From Symsagittifera roscoffensis (taxonomy: Eukaryota > Xenacoelomorpha > Acoela > Convolutidae): 60,000 nt of DNA. The stretch lies in the NCBI RefSeq assembly GCF_963678635.1, contig NC_087067.1, positions 32,960,401 to 33,020,400 on the forward strand, given 5' to 3'. Below are positions 12,620 through 23,401 of the stretch, one piece after another. A program made the translations under genes and the position numbers. The notes beneath the pieces were generated by a model, which made no database searches, was not told the origin of the DNA, and saw only the letters and a program-made list of their open reading frames with translations. How positions within the stretch are numbered: position 1 is the stretch's first letter; each line of letters opens with the position of its first letter.

Positions 12620-13940
12620 TTCAAATAATTTATTAACGATTGTAATTACAAATTACAAAAAAGGAAAGCAATTAGTTACACATATTTAGTTACAGTTAGC
12701 AGAAAAAAATACGACATCAAATGTAAAATAATACACCATGAAGATAATCATTTTATGGAATGGAACCAAGTTTTTTGAGATATTCAGATGTATCTTGACA
12801 CCATGATGATATCAGCTTAGCTACAATGTATTTCATGCCTATTACATTTTCTTCAACAAGCAGATCTTTTATTGAATTGAAATTAAGTTTTTCTTTAAAA
12901 GTAGAGCAGTTTTCACAAGCAAAAAACAAATGTTGCATGGTTTCGAACTCTCTTTCACAAGAGTAACAAAGGGGGTGGTCCACCAAATTTTTAATCCATT
13001 TCCTGGGCTTATCCAGATAACTGTTTAAGAAAAATAAGTAGAGAATGTTTTTATCTAGAGGGGTGAACTTTTTATGTTTCCATATTTTGGTTAGGAATTG
13101 AAAAATCAAAGATTTGTCTGATAGATTAAGATCCGGGTAGAAACTCGCAATTTTTCTAGCTATAACCAGCGTTTTATAATTTGGAAGCATCAACTCTGCA
13201 TAAAGACTAGATATGTTCATCTTCATAGGATCAATTACTTTTCCATTTTGAACTAGCTGAAAACTATCTCGAGCAAACTCGAGAATGAAAATGTTTTTTT
13301 TAATTAAGAAATTTTTGAAGGATCTGAAAATCTTAGATTTTTTGAAGTAGATCACTTCTTTGTTGCTACCCAAGGTATTAAGTAGGGATACCATGTCGAT
13401 AATTTTTCCAGCCGCAATATAAAAATAGAATTTTTTGAAGCCTGTCCCTCCATTATTGAATGGAAGGTATAAGATCTGCTTGTTGATTGAATGTTTTCCT
13501 CCAAGCCATACACTGTTAATCAATTTCATTTCTAACCTATCAATGAAAGTTTTTGTCAACTCCAAGTGCCTCATCACATATACGAGTCCTGAGGTCACAA
13601 AAGTCTCAATACTCAGGCTTGGCGCCCGGAGAGTCATACATTTTAAGCTGAATTTAGCTGAATTATTAATCGTATCTTCCAATATCTTGGTTTTAATTTT
13701 CAATGAATCATTCAAGCTTAAGCGTATGCCTAATAATTTAAGGGCTGATACTTTCTTCAACTGTTTAGGCACGAAACCTAAACTCAGAACTTTGGTTTTA
13801 TCTACATTTATAGCAAGTTTTGATACCAAATTGAACTTATTGATTTCATCAAGTAAATTTCCGATACAAGCGCGTTTAATGAAAACACTAATATCATCGG
13901 CGTAGGCCACAATTTTAAGTGCTTGGTTGGATTTGATAGA
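12620..13940 (-). mobile_element. non-LTR retrotransposon copy 1 (3' fragment made by duplication)
   Basis: On the - strand, with its 3' end at left joined to the spacer after CAATTATGCT. It holds the 3' UTR and the C-terminal RT region and stops abruptly inside the RT gene, where spacer sequence resumes with GTGCATTC. The left flank shares the private TATGCT variant with copy 2 and lies at the 4,278-bp offset. It is therefore a duplicate of copy 2's 3' part, not an independently truncated insertion. Confidence 0.85.
12753..13940 (-). pseudogene. reverse transcriptase C-terminal fragment (copy 1)
   Basis: An uninterrupted frame covers the end of the RT palm with the catalytic YADD box (AYADDISVF near its start), the thumb and connection region, and a C-terminal CCHC motif (C-x2-C-x8-H-x4-C, with His present). 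Everything upstream of the YADD region is missing: endonuclease, RT fingers and the first catalytic Asp. The frame's apparent first codons come from U2 spacer sequence. It cannot encode a working enzyme. It is nearly identical to the same part of copy 2. Confidence 0.88.
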
Positions 13941-14668
13941 GTGCATTCAAAGAAACTTATCAAATAGATTTGAAAACTTACCTATTTAATAAGTTTATCA
14001 CAACAATTAGGCTAAAAGCATCTATCAGTATCCTGGCTGGTATTCGACCATATGCCACTAACGTTGAGTGAGCGGCTATCATGCCATAGATGGTCATCTA
14101 AGACACCCTGTACACGCTCCGTAGGTTTTGACCAGCCGATTTGGCCATAAAACTCATTGGGCCAAAAGTATTCTGAAAATTGTCAATTTTTCAAATTTTG
14201 TTTGAATTGCATAAATTATAACGTGAGCGTGCAAAATTTTACATCGTATAAGAGCATATTTCTACTCTCGCGCGAGGGCGAGTGTTTTAAAAGTAATGTA
14301 CATAGTTATATGCTAGTCAGGATATAAATGGAAGCGGAATTACTCAAATGCCTAAGGCAGAACCGCAGATTCTGTCTTTGTCCACATCGTTAAGCCCATG
14401 TCGTATGTAACGGCACAAACGCAGATGGTTATAACGTAGTCTACTGTACTCTTACGATAGATTTACTAGCCAGCAGGGGGCTAAGTTTTGTTAGGGCGAA
14501 GTGTCATTATGGCTACCTCTTTTCAACTTTCCCCCTTGACCTTTCATAAGTTGGTCCGGGAGCAACCCAGCTCTCAACCCAGTCGGATAAATATAAATTT
14601 TTATGATGCGAGCTGTTTTTTCATTGTTGTGTTCAAGGCATGTACCAAAAATAGGAAAAGGTTTAGCT

Positions 14669-14855
14669 ATCACTTCTCGGCCTTTTGGCTAAAATCATGT
14701 GTAGTATCTGTTCTTGTCAGCTTAATATCTGGCATGCTGGGCATAGCCTGGCACCAATATTAAACTGATTTTTACTTCCCGAGTTAACACCAAAGCTTGC
14801 TTCAGTTGACTCACGGATTGTCCCGGTCTTACACTACCATCGGGAGCAGTCCACC
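14669..14855 (+). ncRNA. U2 snRNA copy 10 (duplicate of copy 8)
   Basis: Same variants as copy 8: G4 to A, G25 to A, G124 to A and C155, with the same 4-bp upstream insertion. It arose by the 4,278-bp duplication. Confidence 0.87.
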
Positions 14856-16108
14856 TGAAAATTCTGAACCTGCAAATTACCTTAATAGAGTGAAGATGTC
14901 AGTATGAAGAGTCTAATTGAGCCTGGTGAATTGCGCGAACGGCCATAACTTGCCCAAAAAACTTAAAACTTCCAAATTTTTCTATTTCTATCGTAAGACC
15001 ATCGTCAAATCTTGGGGGTCTGAGAAAATGAACCAATTTCGTCGAACCAGTTCAAAGTTATGAGTTCTTGAAAGCTCGGTGATGCCAAAAAGTTAAGCCT
15101 AATCGAGCGTGGTGCAAAAAACAAAAATTTCAAAATTTTTGTTCTTTTCTGTCTAAATCTTATTTTTTCAATATCATATCACAATTTTGGACTCAGAACA
15201 ATTCCAACGAGCCCAAAACGACTTCTTTAGCTTCAGTGTTCGTGGAGTAATCATCAGTTGAAATTTTGGGGGGAGCTGAAATTCGGCCATTTTGGAAGAA
15301 AATCGACCTAAAAGCTAACTTTTAATTTAGTGCAATTTTTTTCTTGCATTTTTCATAAAATGGGGTGCTCTCTGCTGTCGCAGAGTGCATTCAAAGAAAC
15401 TTATCAAATAGATTTGAAAACTTACCTATTTAATAAGTTTATCACAACAATTAGGCTAAAAGCATCTATCAGTATCCTGGCTGGTATTCGACCATATGCC
15501 ACTAACGTTGAGTGAGCGGCTATCATGCCATAGATGGTCATCTAAGACACCCTGTACACGCTCCGTAGGTTTTGACCAGCCGATTTGGCCATAAAACTCA
15601 TTGGGCCAAAAGTATTCTGAAAATTGTCAATTTTTCAAATTTTGTTTGAATTGCATAAATTATAACGTGAGCGTGCAAAATTTTACATCGTATAAGAGCA
15701 TATTTCTACTCTCGCGCGAGGGCGAGTGTTTTAAAAGTAATGCACATAGTTATATGCTAGTCAGGATATAAATGGAAGCGGAATTACTCCAATGCCTCAG
15801 GCAGAACTGCAGATTCTGTCTTTGTCCACATCGTTAAGCCCATGTCGTATGTAACGGCACAAACGCAGATGGTTATAACGTAGTCTACTGTACTCTTACG
15901 ATAGATTTACTAGCCAACAGGGGAGTTTTGTTAGGGCGAAGTGTCATTATGTCTACCTCTTTTCAACTTTCCCCCTTGACCTTTCATAAGTTGGTCCGGG
16001 AGCAACCCAGCTCTCAACCCAGTCGGATAAATATAAATTTTTATGATGCGAGCTGTTTTTTCATTGTTGTGTTCAAGGCATCTACCAAAATTAGGAAAAG
16101 GTTTAGCT

Positions 16109-16295
16109 ATCGCTTCTCGGCCTTTTGGCTAAGATCATGTGTAGTATCTGTTCTTGTCAGCTTAATATCTGGCATGCTGGGCATAGCCTGGCACCAATAT
16201 TAAACTGATTTTTACTTCCCGAGTTAACACCGAAGCTTGCTTCAGTTGTCTCACGGATTGTCCCGGTCTTACACTACCATCGGGAGCAGTCCACC
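16109..16295 (+). ncRNA. U2 snRNA copy 11 (duplicate of copy 9)
   Basis: Same as copy 9 (A141 to U and C155). The conserved 5' domain is intact. Confidence 0.9.
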
Positions 16296-17030
16296 TGAAA
16301 ATTCTGAACCTGCAAATTACCTTAATAGAGTGAAGATGTCAGTATGAAGAGTCTAATTGAGACTGGTGAATTGCGCGAACGGCCATAACTTGCCCAAAAA
16401 ACTTAAGACTTCCAAATTTTGCTGTTTCTATCGTAAGACCATTGTCAAATCTTGGGGGACTGAGAAAATGAACCAATTTCGTCGAACCAGTTCAAAGTTA
16501 TGAGTTCTTGAAAGCTCGGTGATGCCAAAAAGTTAAGCCTAATCGAGCGTGGTGCAAAAAACGAAAATTTCAAAATTTTTGTTCTTTTCTGTCTAAATTT
16601 TATTTTTTTAATATCGTATCACAATTTTGGACTCAGAACAGTTCCAACGAGCTCAAAACGACTTCTTTAGCTTCAGTGTTCGTGGAGTAATCATCAGTTG
16701 AAATTTTGGGGGGAGCTGAAATTCGGCCATTTTGGAAGAAAATCGACCTAAAAGCTAACTTTTAAGTTAGTGCAATTTTTTTCTTGCATTTTTCATAAAA
16801 CGGGGTGCTCTCTGCTGTCGCAGAGTGCATTCAAAGAAACTTATCAAATAGATTTGAAAACTTACCTATTTAATAAGTTTATCACAACAATTATGCTTTC
16901 AAATAATTTATTAACGATTGTAATTACAAATTACAAAAAAGGAAAGCAATTAGTTACACATATTTAGTTACAGTTAGCAGAAAAAAATACGACATCAAAT
17001 GTAAAATAATACACCATGAAGATAATCATT

Positions 17031-20000
17031 TTATGGAATGGAACCAAGTTTTTTGAGATATTCAGATGTATCTTGACACCATGATGATATCAGCTTAGCT
17101 ACAATGTATTTCATGCCTATTACATTTTCTTCAACAAGCAGATCTTTTATTGAATTGAAATTAAGTTTTTCTTTAAAAGTAGAGCAGTTTTCACAAGCAA
17201 AAAACAACTGTTGCATGGTTTCGAACTCTCTTTCACAAGAGTAACAAAGGGGGTGGTCCACCAAATTTTTAATCCATTTCCTGGGCTTATCCAGATAACT
17301 GTTTAAGAAAAATAAGTAGAGAATGTTTTTATCTAGAGGGGTGAACTTTTTATGTTTCCATATTTTGGTTAGGAATTGAAAAATCAAAGATTTGTCTGAT
17401 AGATTAAGATCCGGGTAGAAACTCGCAATTTTTCTAGCTATAACCAGCGTTTTATAATTTGGAAGCATCAACTCTGCATAAAGACTAGATATGTTCATCT
17501 TCATAGGATCAATTACTTTTCCATTTTGAACTAGCTGAAAACTATCTCGAGCAAACTCGAGAATGAAAATGTTTTTTTTAATTAAGAAATTTTTGAAGGA
17601 TCTGAAAATCTTAGATTTTTTGAAGTAGATCACTTCTTTGTTGCTACCCAAGGTATTAAGTAGGGATACCATGTCGATAATTTTTCCAGCCGCAATATAA
17701 AAATAGAATTTTTTGAAGCCTGTCCCTCCATTATTGAATGGAAGGTATAAGATCTGCTTGTTGATTGAATGTTTTCCTCCAAGCCATACACTGTTAATCA
17801 ATTTCATTTCTAACCTATCAATGAAAGTTTTTGTCAACTCCAAGTGCCTCATCACATATACGAGTCCTGAGGTCACAAAAGTCTCAATACTCAGGCTTGG
17901 CGCCCGGAGAGTCATACATTTTAAGCTGAATTTAGCTGAATTATTAATCGTATCTTCCAATATCTTGGTTTTAATTTTCAATGAATCATTCAAGCTTAAG
18001 CGTATGCCTAATAATTTAAGGGCTGATACTTTCTTCAACTGTTTAGGCACGAAACCTAAACTCAGAACTTTGGTTTTATCTACATTTATAGCAAGTTTTG
18101 ATACCAAATTGAACTTATTGATTTCATCAAGTAAATTTCCGATGCAAGCGCGTTTAATGAAAACACTAATATCATCGGCGTAGGCCACAATTTTAAGTGC
18201 TTGGTTGGATTTGATAGAATTATTATAGCGTATGGCTTGGAGTAAAGGTTCCATTCCTAAAATGAACAAAAGCGCCGAAAGAGGGCATCCTTGTTTAATA
18301 CCATTGTCGACTCTAATTGATCGTGATAGGTAGCCACCTATTTCTATCATCGCTTTGGTATCAGTATATATGATGGATATCAAAGAAGTTATGATTTCTG
18401 GACAGCCTATGGCTGTTAAAACGTTCAAAATGTAATCACGGTCCATACGGTCAAAAGCCTTACTGAAATCGATGGCTACCACACAATTAGATTTTCCGAG
18501 TTTTTCTTGAGCTAATCTAGCCCTAGTTATGGCTGTATGAATACTGCGCTTTGGCAAATAAGCAAGTTGATGTTTGCGTATTAGATTATTTAAAGGGTCT
18601 CTTAAACGAGATGCCAGAACATGGGAAAGAATTTTGAGATCAGTGTTAAGGAGGCTTATTGGTCGGAATTCGTCCACATTTAAACTGTTTTCAATTTTTG
18701 GGATGAGTTTTATTATTGAAATGAGAAATGACCTAGGTGCCGCTTTATTGTAGCACATCGAGTTAAATAATTCAGCGAGCAACGGAGCAAAAAAATTTGA
18801 GTGGCTTTTATACAAGTCTGACGTAAGACCATCAGATCCAGGTGCGCTATTTTTATTTAATTTATTTATAGCTTGCTTCACTTCCTCTTCACCTATTGGC
18901 GAATTGTTAAACATTTTGGTAATTTTCTTTATTCGTTTTGAATTCCGCAGCTTAAAAACATTCAAAAGCTCCTCCCTGGGTGCGTAGTTGGCGTCAGCAA
19001 CCGTTTTTTTAAAGTAAATATTGGAGTAAACGCTCGAGAATTCGTTCAAAATTTCGTCAATGTCATTGGAAATTTCACCACTTTTCAGCTTTATTTGCTT
19101 AATACTTTTATTAACTTTGAAGTAACTTAGCAGTGATTTAAGCGCACCCGAATCACCATGGTTGAGGTCCAAAAAAAATCCACGAATGGACTTAGACTTG
19201 GTCCTCAAGTCCATCTCATCTCGGAGAGAAGAGAAAGGACAGTTGGCCTGTCTAGAGGCCAACTGGGGCTGTCTGGTTGTCTCTGAATTGATGGAATGTA
19301 TATCTGCAGGCGTACTACTTTGTATGTAGGGGGCGATATCTTTATTCAATTGTCTATGGCCATTAATGCATAAAAAACGCAACCAGTCACGAAGTCTGGC
19401 TTTAAATTTGTCGTATGTCCCTGATAATGGCAGTTTCAGAGACTCATCAGACAGCCCCTGGAGTGGTTCTACCAGTTCTGAAGGCTTATTGTGCTCTCTA
19501 ACTACGTTATAATTCAATTTCCAGTAACTTTGGCCATTTACATGTATAAAATCTTGAAAATTTGAAAAACATGCATGTAATGCATTATGGTCGCTATAAT
19601 TTGTGTATAATGTAGTCAAGGTCGTTATTTCGTCAATTTTATTGCTAAAAATGTAGTCTAGACGCGATTCGGATTTTGATTTTTGGTCAAAATGGGTGGG
19701 ATACACTTTGTTCCAGACCTTGAAAAGGTCAAAGCATCCAATTGGTTCGAAAATGTTGCAAATTATGTGATATCTTTGGACCCGCCGGTCACTACGATGT
19801 CATGCAAGATTGCATAATTCAGAACTCGATCGGCAGTTAAAATCACCCCCAACCAAAATGTATCTCAATGTATCTCTCCGTTGTATCTCTCTCCCAATGT
19901 ATCTCTCTCCCAATGTATCTCTCCGTTGCTCGGCTAATTTGTTAGCTAGGCCAGTAAGGACTGAGTAGTCCTTGCTGAGGGGATTGATATATATAGAGCA

Positions 20001-20363
20001 GTAAATGCTGCCAGATTCTGACTCTTTCAGAGCCAAAGCCATGTGGCTTTGGTAAAAATTCTGAATTTTCCATTTATTGGGAAATAATAAAAGTAAACCT
20101 CCTGAGTTATTTTGGCTGCATGGCTGGATTAGATAATTCAAATTATAGCTGGTCAAAATGGCCTTATGCTTTGAGCTTAATACATACAATTTTGTTTCTT
20201 GTAACGCTATAACGTAGTCATGATGTAATTTCCCCCCATGTTTTGGCTTATTCAGGTCAACCAGGATGCCTAGAAGTTTGAGGTGGTTACCTAGACCTCT
20301 ACAGTTTAATGTATAAAAGCACGTCATGACTAGATTATAAGTCTGTTGGAAATAATTTTGCAT
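17031..20363 (-). pseudogene. ORF2: APE endonuclease + reverse transcriptase, interrupted (copy 2)
   Basis: The protein nicks the target and reverse-transcribes element RNA from the nick. The endonuclease part (20,363-19,800) shows LNCRG, QETK and GGDFN. The frame then meets TGA at 19,800-19,802, where copy 3 has a Leu codon (TTA), and reopens for 891 codons (19,706-17,031). The latter part has SRLDYI and SDHN (end of endonuclease), then RT motifs FSKAFD, GIKQGCPLSALLF and YADD. An extra direct-repeat insertion (about 19,858-19,925) lengthens the loop before GGDFN relative to copy 3. The C-terminal CCHC has its His replaced by Gln (MQQLFF; other copies MQHLFF). RT is intact, endonuclease severed. 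Confidence 0.88.
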
Positions 20364-21426
20364 GCGAATTTGAATAGTTAAAGATAGCCGGTTTCATAAT
20401 GTTATTCGGGGTTCTATGAGTAAAGACCTGATGGGGTTTTAATATCACCACCACCAAAATCAACGTATCTCCCCGTTGCCTAACATGCTTTCGAGCTAGG
20501 GCAGTAAGGACTGAAAAGTCCTTACTGTGGGGATTGATGCAAATAGAGCAGTATATACTGCCAGATTCTGACTTTGTCAAAGCCGAAAATTTTCGGATTT
20601 GGTAAAATCTCTGAAAATTCCAGTTTTCGGTTGAGAAAAAGTTCAAAATTTCTAACTTACACTGTTTGCATGTTTGGAATGAATTATACAGTTTAAAATT
20701 GATCAAGATGGCGTTTTCTTTTAAGCTTAATACATACAGTTTTGATTCTGGAAATGCTATAACGTAGTCATGTCGTACTTTTCTTTCAAAATTTGGCTTG
20801 CTGAGGTCAATAAAGATGCAATTCATACTGATGTGGTCCTTATAACCTCTAGGACGTTCTGAAAACAGGTACGTCTTGACTAAGTTATAAGTTTTTCCTA
20901 TGCAAATCGCATGCAAAGTTACTAATTTCGTCTTAGCCGTTATTACGATGTAAGTCAAGGTTAAATGTACGAGTAAGTGATGTCTTGCATTACCCATCCC
21001 CAAGAAAACTTTCTCGTCTCTCCGGTGTCCAGTCAAACAATCGACTAGACCACCAAGGTCCGAAAAGGCTCCGCTGAGGAGACTGACACACCTCCTGCAG
21101 CAAACGTTGCATGATTCAAAAATTTTAAAGGTCAAAGCATTTTGACTTTCAAAAAATGTGTCAAAATTCCAATTAAGGGTAAAAAATGTAGACAATAGTA
21201 CTGAACTATGCAAACTGCCTGTCTGGAGTTTAAAGCTCAGACCTCTATTAACGAAAAAGACTGTTTTTTTAGAGGTTAGAGCGTCTAGTTTTTTAAGTTT
21301 TAGACCTAAAATGTAGTGTTTATGCGACGTTTTCCCACGTTCTGGCTTTCTTATTGGAACAAGGATGCCTAGAGGTTTCAGCTTCTCAGTGAAACCGCTG
21401 CTCTTTAGAAATTTAAAGCACAACAT
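20335..21426 (-). CDS. two degenerate endonuclease-like modules upstream of ORF2 (copy 2)
   Basis: A 363-codon open frame whose protein aligns by eye twice with the N-terminal half of the element's own endonuclease. The nearer module (about 20,400-20,880) keeps strings such as HDYVIA, ESKLYVLSLK and SESGSIYCSI but has VVVIxKPH where the enzyme has VGGDFNC, so the catalytic Asp/Asn are lost. The farther module (about 20,970-21,400) is more decayed, still recognisable by LGILVPIRKP and FDTFFESQNALTFK. It starts 12 nt after the ORF1 stop. Function is unknown; it may be decayed duplication or an accessory protein. The same arrangement is seen in copy 3. Confidence 0.6.
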   Translation of the reverse strand: MLCFKFLKSSGFTEKLKPLGILVPIRKPERGKTSHKHYILGLKLKKLDALTSKKTVFFVNRGLSFKLQTGSLHSSVLLSTFFTLNWNFDTFFESQNALTFKIFESCNVCCRRCVSLLSGAFSDLGGLVDCLTGHRRDEKVFLGMGNARHHLLVHLTLTYIVITAKTKLVTLHAICIGKTYNLVKTYLFSERPRGYKDHISMNCIFIDLSKPNFERKVRHDYVIAFPESKLYVLSLKENAILINFKLYNSFQTCKQCKLEILNFFSTENWNFQRFYQIRKFSALTKSESGSIYCSICINPHSKDFSVLTALARKHVRQRGDTLILVVVILKPHQVFTHRTPNNIMKPAIFNYSNSHAKLFPTDL

Positions 21427-21437
21427 TATGAAAAATT

Positions 21438-22444
21438 TTATGTATGAGAAGTTTTTAGACTCGATACCTGTTGTTCTCTTTTTTGCAGTTTTGATGGAGT
21501 CTGCTTCTCCGCGTCTGGGCTGCTGTGTCGTCTCTGTGATTTCTGGCGGCTGAACGCCCCACTCCTTCTGAGGCTACTGCGCGCCTTCATCACATGCCAG
21601 TCCTCCTCATCCATTCGGCCCTCAGAGGCCGGAGTCCCATCAGCAGAATTGCTTGTGGCCAAATCAGATGTCGTCTGGTTGACCTCTGGTGGTTGTTGTC
21701 TCCTGATCCGACACCAGGAATCATCATGACCAATATAAGGCTTTTCCTCTTCCTTGCATAGACTGCAGGAATGAATTGACGGGACATGCGCGTTGAAGGG
21801 TAGATCGAGCCATTTGAATGGCCGAGTTTTGACAGCGTTGAACGACCACTGCCTCAGGTCAGTTTCAGCGCTCTCATTGGGGATTCTGATAATGGCCGAG
21901 GCTTTACCGTTGAAGAAGCTCCCCTGTCCACTCTTCTCGCGTTGACGCGTAACTTCTCCCTCCACATGAACTGTTGGGGGGAGCTGCAGGGCTTCGAGGA
22001 CTGCCTCATCGTCACAAAGCCCGGGCACCTGGTTCATGCGTAGCATGGCCGTCTTTGGAAACCCGGTTGGATCATATCTCCAGAAGTGGTCACCCGTTGG
22101 GAAGATAGTTTTGTCAAGGAGCTGCAGTCCTTATGTCTTCGTGATGGTCAGCTCGTCCTCCGCCTCAGTTGGCGCGATAACGATTAAAGAATGTAATCTT
22201 TTTTCTTTGACAGTAGAGAAAGCTTTGGAGATGGTAATTTGATCTCGATGATGGGGTTTAAAGGAGGACAAGATGTCAACAATGGTTTTTTTGAGGCAGC
22301 TTCGAAACTAGCATTAGACTTGAAATGTTCTTTAATAAAGGGAGGAATGATGGTCATTTTTAAGAATGAAGTGACTTTAACATGAGGTCTTGCAATGCCC
22401 TCAGCGAGAACTTCAGAGAAAGAAGGCGACTGGCTATCAGCCAT
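21438..22444 (-). pseudogene. ORF1 (gag-like RNA-binding protein), frameshifted (copy 2)
   Basis: ORF1 proteins of two-ORF non-LTR elements bind element RNA. A likely start is ATG at 22,444 (MADSQSPSFSEVLAEG), giving 86 codons to a stop at 22,184. The frame then shifts, meets TAA at 22,131-22,133, and continues open from there to 21,438. The second part has a putative zinc knuckle CSLC...H....C with spacing C-x2-C-x9-H-x4-C, longer than the usual C-x2-C-x4-H-x4-C, then a Ser/Arg/Lys/Gln-rich tail. At least two lesions make it non-functional. Its position and knuckle support the ORF1 call. Confidence 0.65.
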
Positions 22445-23214
22445 GTCCAAAAGTAAGTAATGCGTGGAAAAACAATGCAAATTTATTTTCAGGTTAATCT
22501 CGGTAACAAAAGAAAAGGTAATTTTGATATAATCACGAGCCAAATTATCACAACAATTAGGCTAAAAGCATCTATCAGTATCCTGGCTGGTATTCGACCA
22601 TATGCCACTAACGTTGAGTGAGCGGCTATCATGCCATAGATGATCATCTAAGACACCCTGTACACGCTCCGTAGGTTTTGACCAGCCGATTTGGCCATAA
22701 AACTCATTGGGCCAAAAATATTCTGAAAATTGTCAATTTTTCAAATTTTGTTTGAATTGCATAAATTATAACGTGAGCGTGCAAAATTTTACATGGTATA
22801 AGAGCATATTTCTACTTTCGCGCGAGGGCGAGTGTTTTAAAAGTAATGTACATAGTTATATGCTAGTCAGGATATAAATGGAAGCGGAATTACTCCAATG
22901 CCTCAGGCAGAACCGCAGATTCTGTCTTTGTCCACATCGTTAAGCCCATGTCGTATGTAACGGCACAAACGCAGATGGTTATAACGTAGTCTACTGTACT
23001 CTTACGATGGATTTACTAGCCAGCAGGGGAGTTTTGTTAGGGCGAAGTGTCATTATGGCTACCTCTTTTCAACTTTCCCCCTTGACCTTTCATAAGTTGG
23101 TCCGGGAGCAACCCAGCTCTCAACCCAGTCGGATAAATATAAATTTTTATGATGCGAGCTGTTTTTTCATTGTTGTGCTCAAGGCATGTACCAAAATTAG
23201 GAAAAGGTTTAGCT

Positions 23215-23401
23215 ATCGCTTCTCGGCCTTTTGGCTAAGATCATGTGTAGTATCTGTTCTTGTCAGCTTAATATCTGGCATGCTGGGCATAGCCTGGCAC
23301 CAATATTAAACTGATTTTTACTTCCCGAGTTAACACCGAAGCTTGCTTCAGTTGACTCACGGATTGTCCCGGTCTTACACTACCATCGGGAGCAGTCCAC
23401 C
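23215..23401 (+). ncRNA. U2 snRNA copy 12 (array consensus, C155 type)
   Basis: Identical to copy 1 except C155, which makes a Watson-Crick pair in stem IV. All key elements are present; one of the best candidates for an expressed gene. The upstream flank has one change (TGCTCAAGG). Confidence 0.93.

Larger units (their letters stand above)
9663..13940. repeat. 4,278-bp tandem duplication, left copy
   Basis: This segment (part of a spacer, U2 copies 8 and 9, and the 3' part of a non-LTR element) recurs at 13,941-18,218 with a constant offset of 4,278 bp. Differences are few, for example one base near 12,950 and one near 13,872 versus their partners. The joint at 13,940/13,941 fuses element sequence to spacer sequence. 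It looks like a recent unequal-exchange or replication-slippage event. The first 300 bp of the right copy are mosaic (see findings). Confidence 0.88.
13941..16897 (+). repeat. U2 snRNA tandem array, block 2 (units 10-11)
   Basis: Right copy of the 4,278-bp duplication. It holds U2 copies 10 and 11 and long-type spacers, and I see no other gene. It ends at the 3' end of retrotransposon copy 2, after ATCACAACAATTATGCT. Confidence 0.93.
16898..22544 (-). mobile_element. non-LTR retrotransposon copy 2, near full length
   Basis: About 5.65 kb on the - strand. Order in the sense direction: 100-nt 5' UTR, ORF1 (broken), a long frame of two decayed endonuclease-like modules, ORF2 (APE endonuclease plus RT), a 3' UTR of about 130 nt with an AATAAA-like motif, and no long poly(A). 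It is flanked by a 15-bp target duplication TTATCACAACAATTA (16,879-16,893 and 22,545-22,559), extendable to 19 bp with one mismatch. The EN type, RT, C-terminal CCHC and two-ORF layout suit the L1/Tx1 group; I base that on motif resemblance only. Confidence 0.88.

Noticed and set aside
13435-13905. 156-codon + strand frame inside each RT region
   Set aside because: Antisense shadow of the RT gene, present wherever the RT is present.
12620-13940. Copy 1 as an independent 5'-truncated insertion
   Set aside because: It shares private flank variants and the exact 4,278-bp offset with copy 2, so it is a duplicate.
16898-22544. Identification as Keno, the known U2-targeting element
   Set aside because: Keno inserts in the U2 gene; these copies insert in the spacer. 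I cannot compare sequences here.
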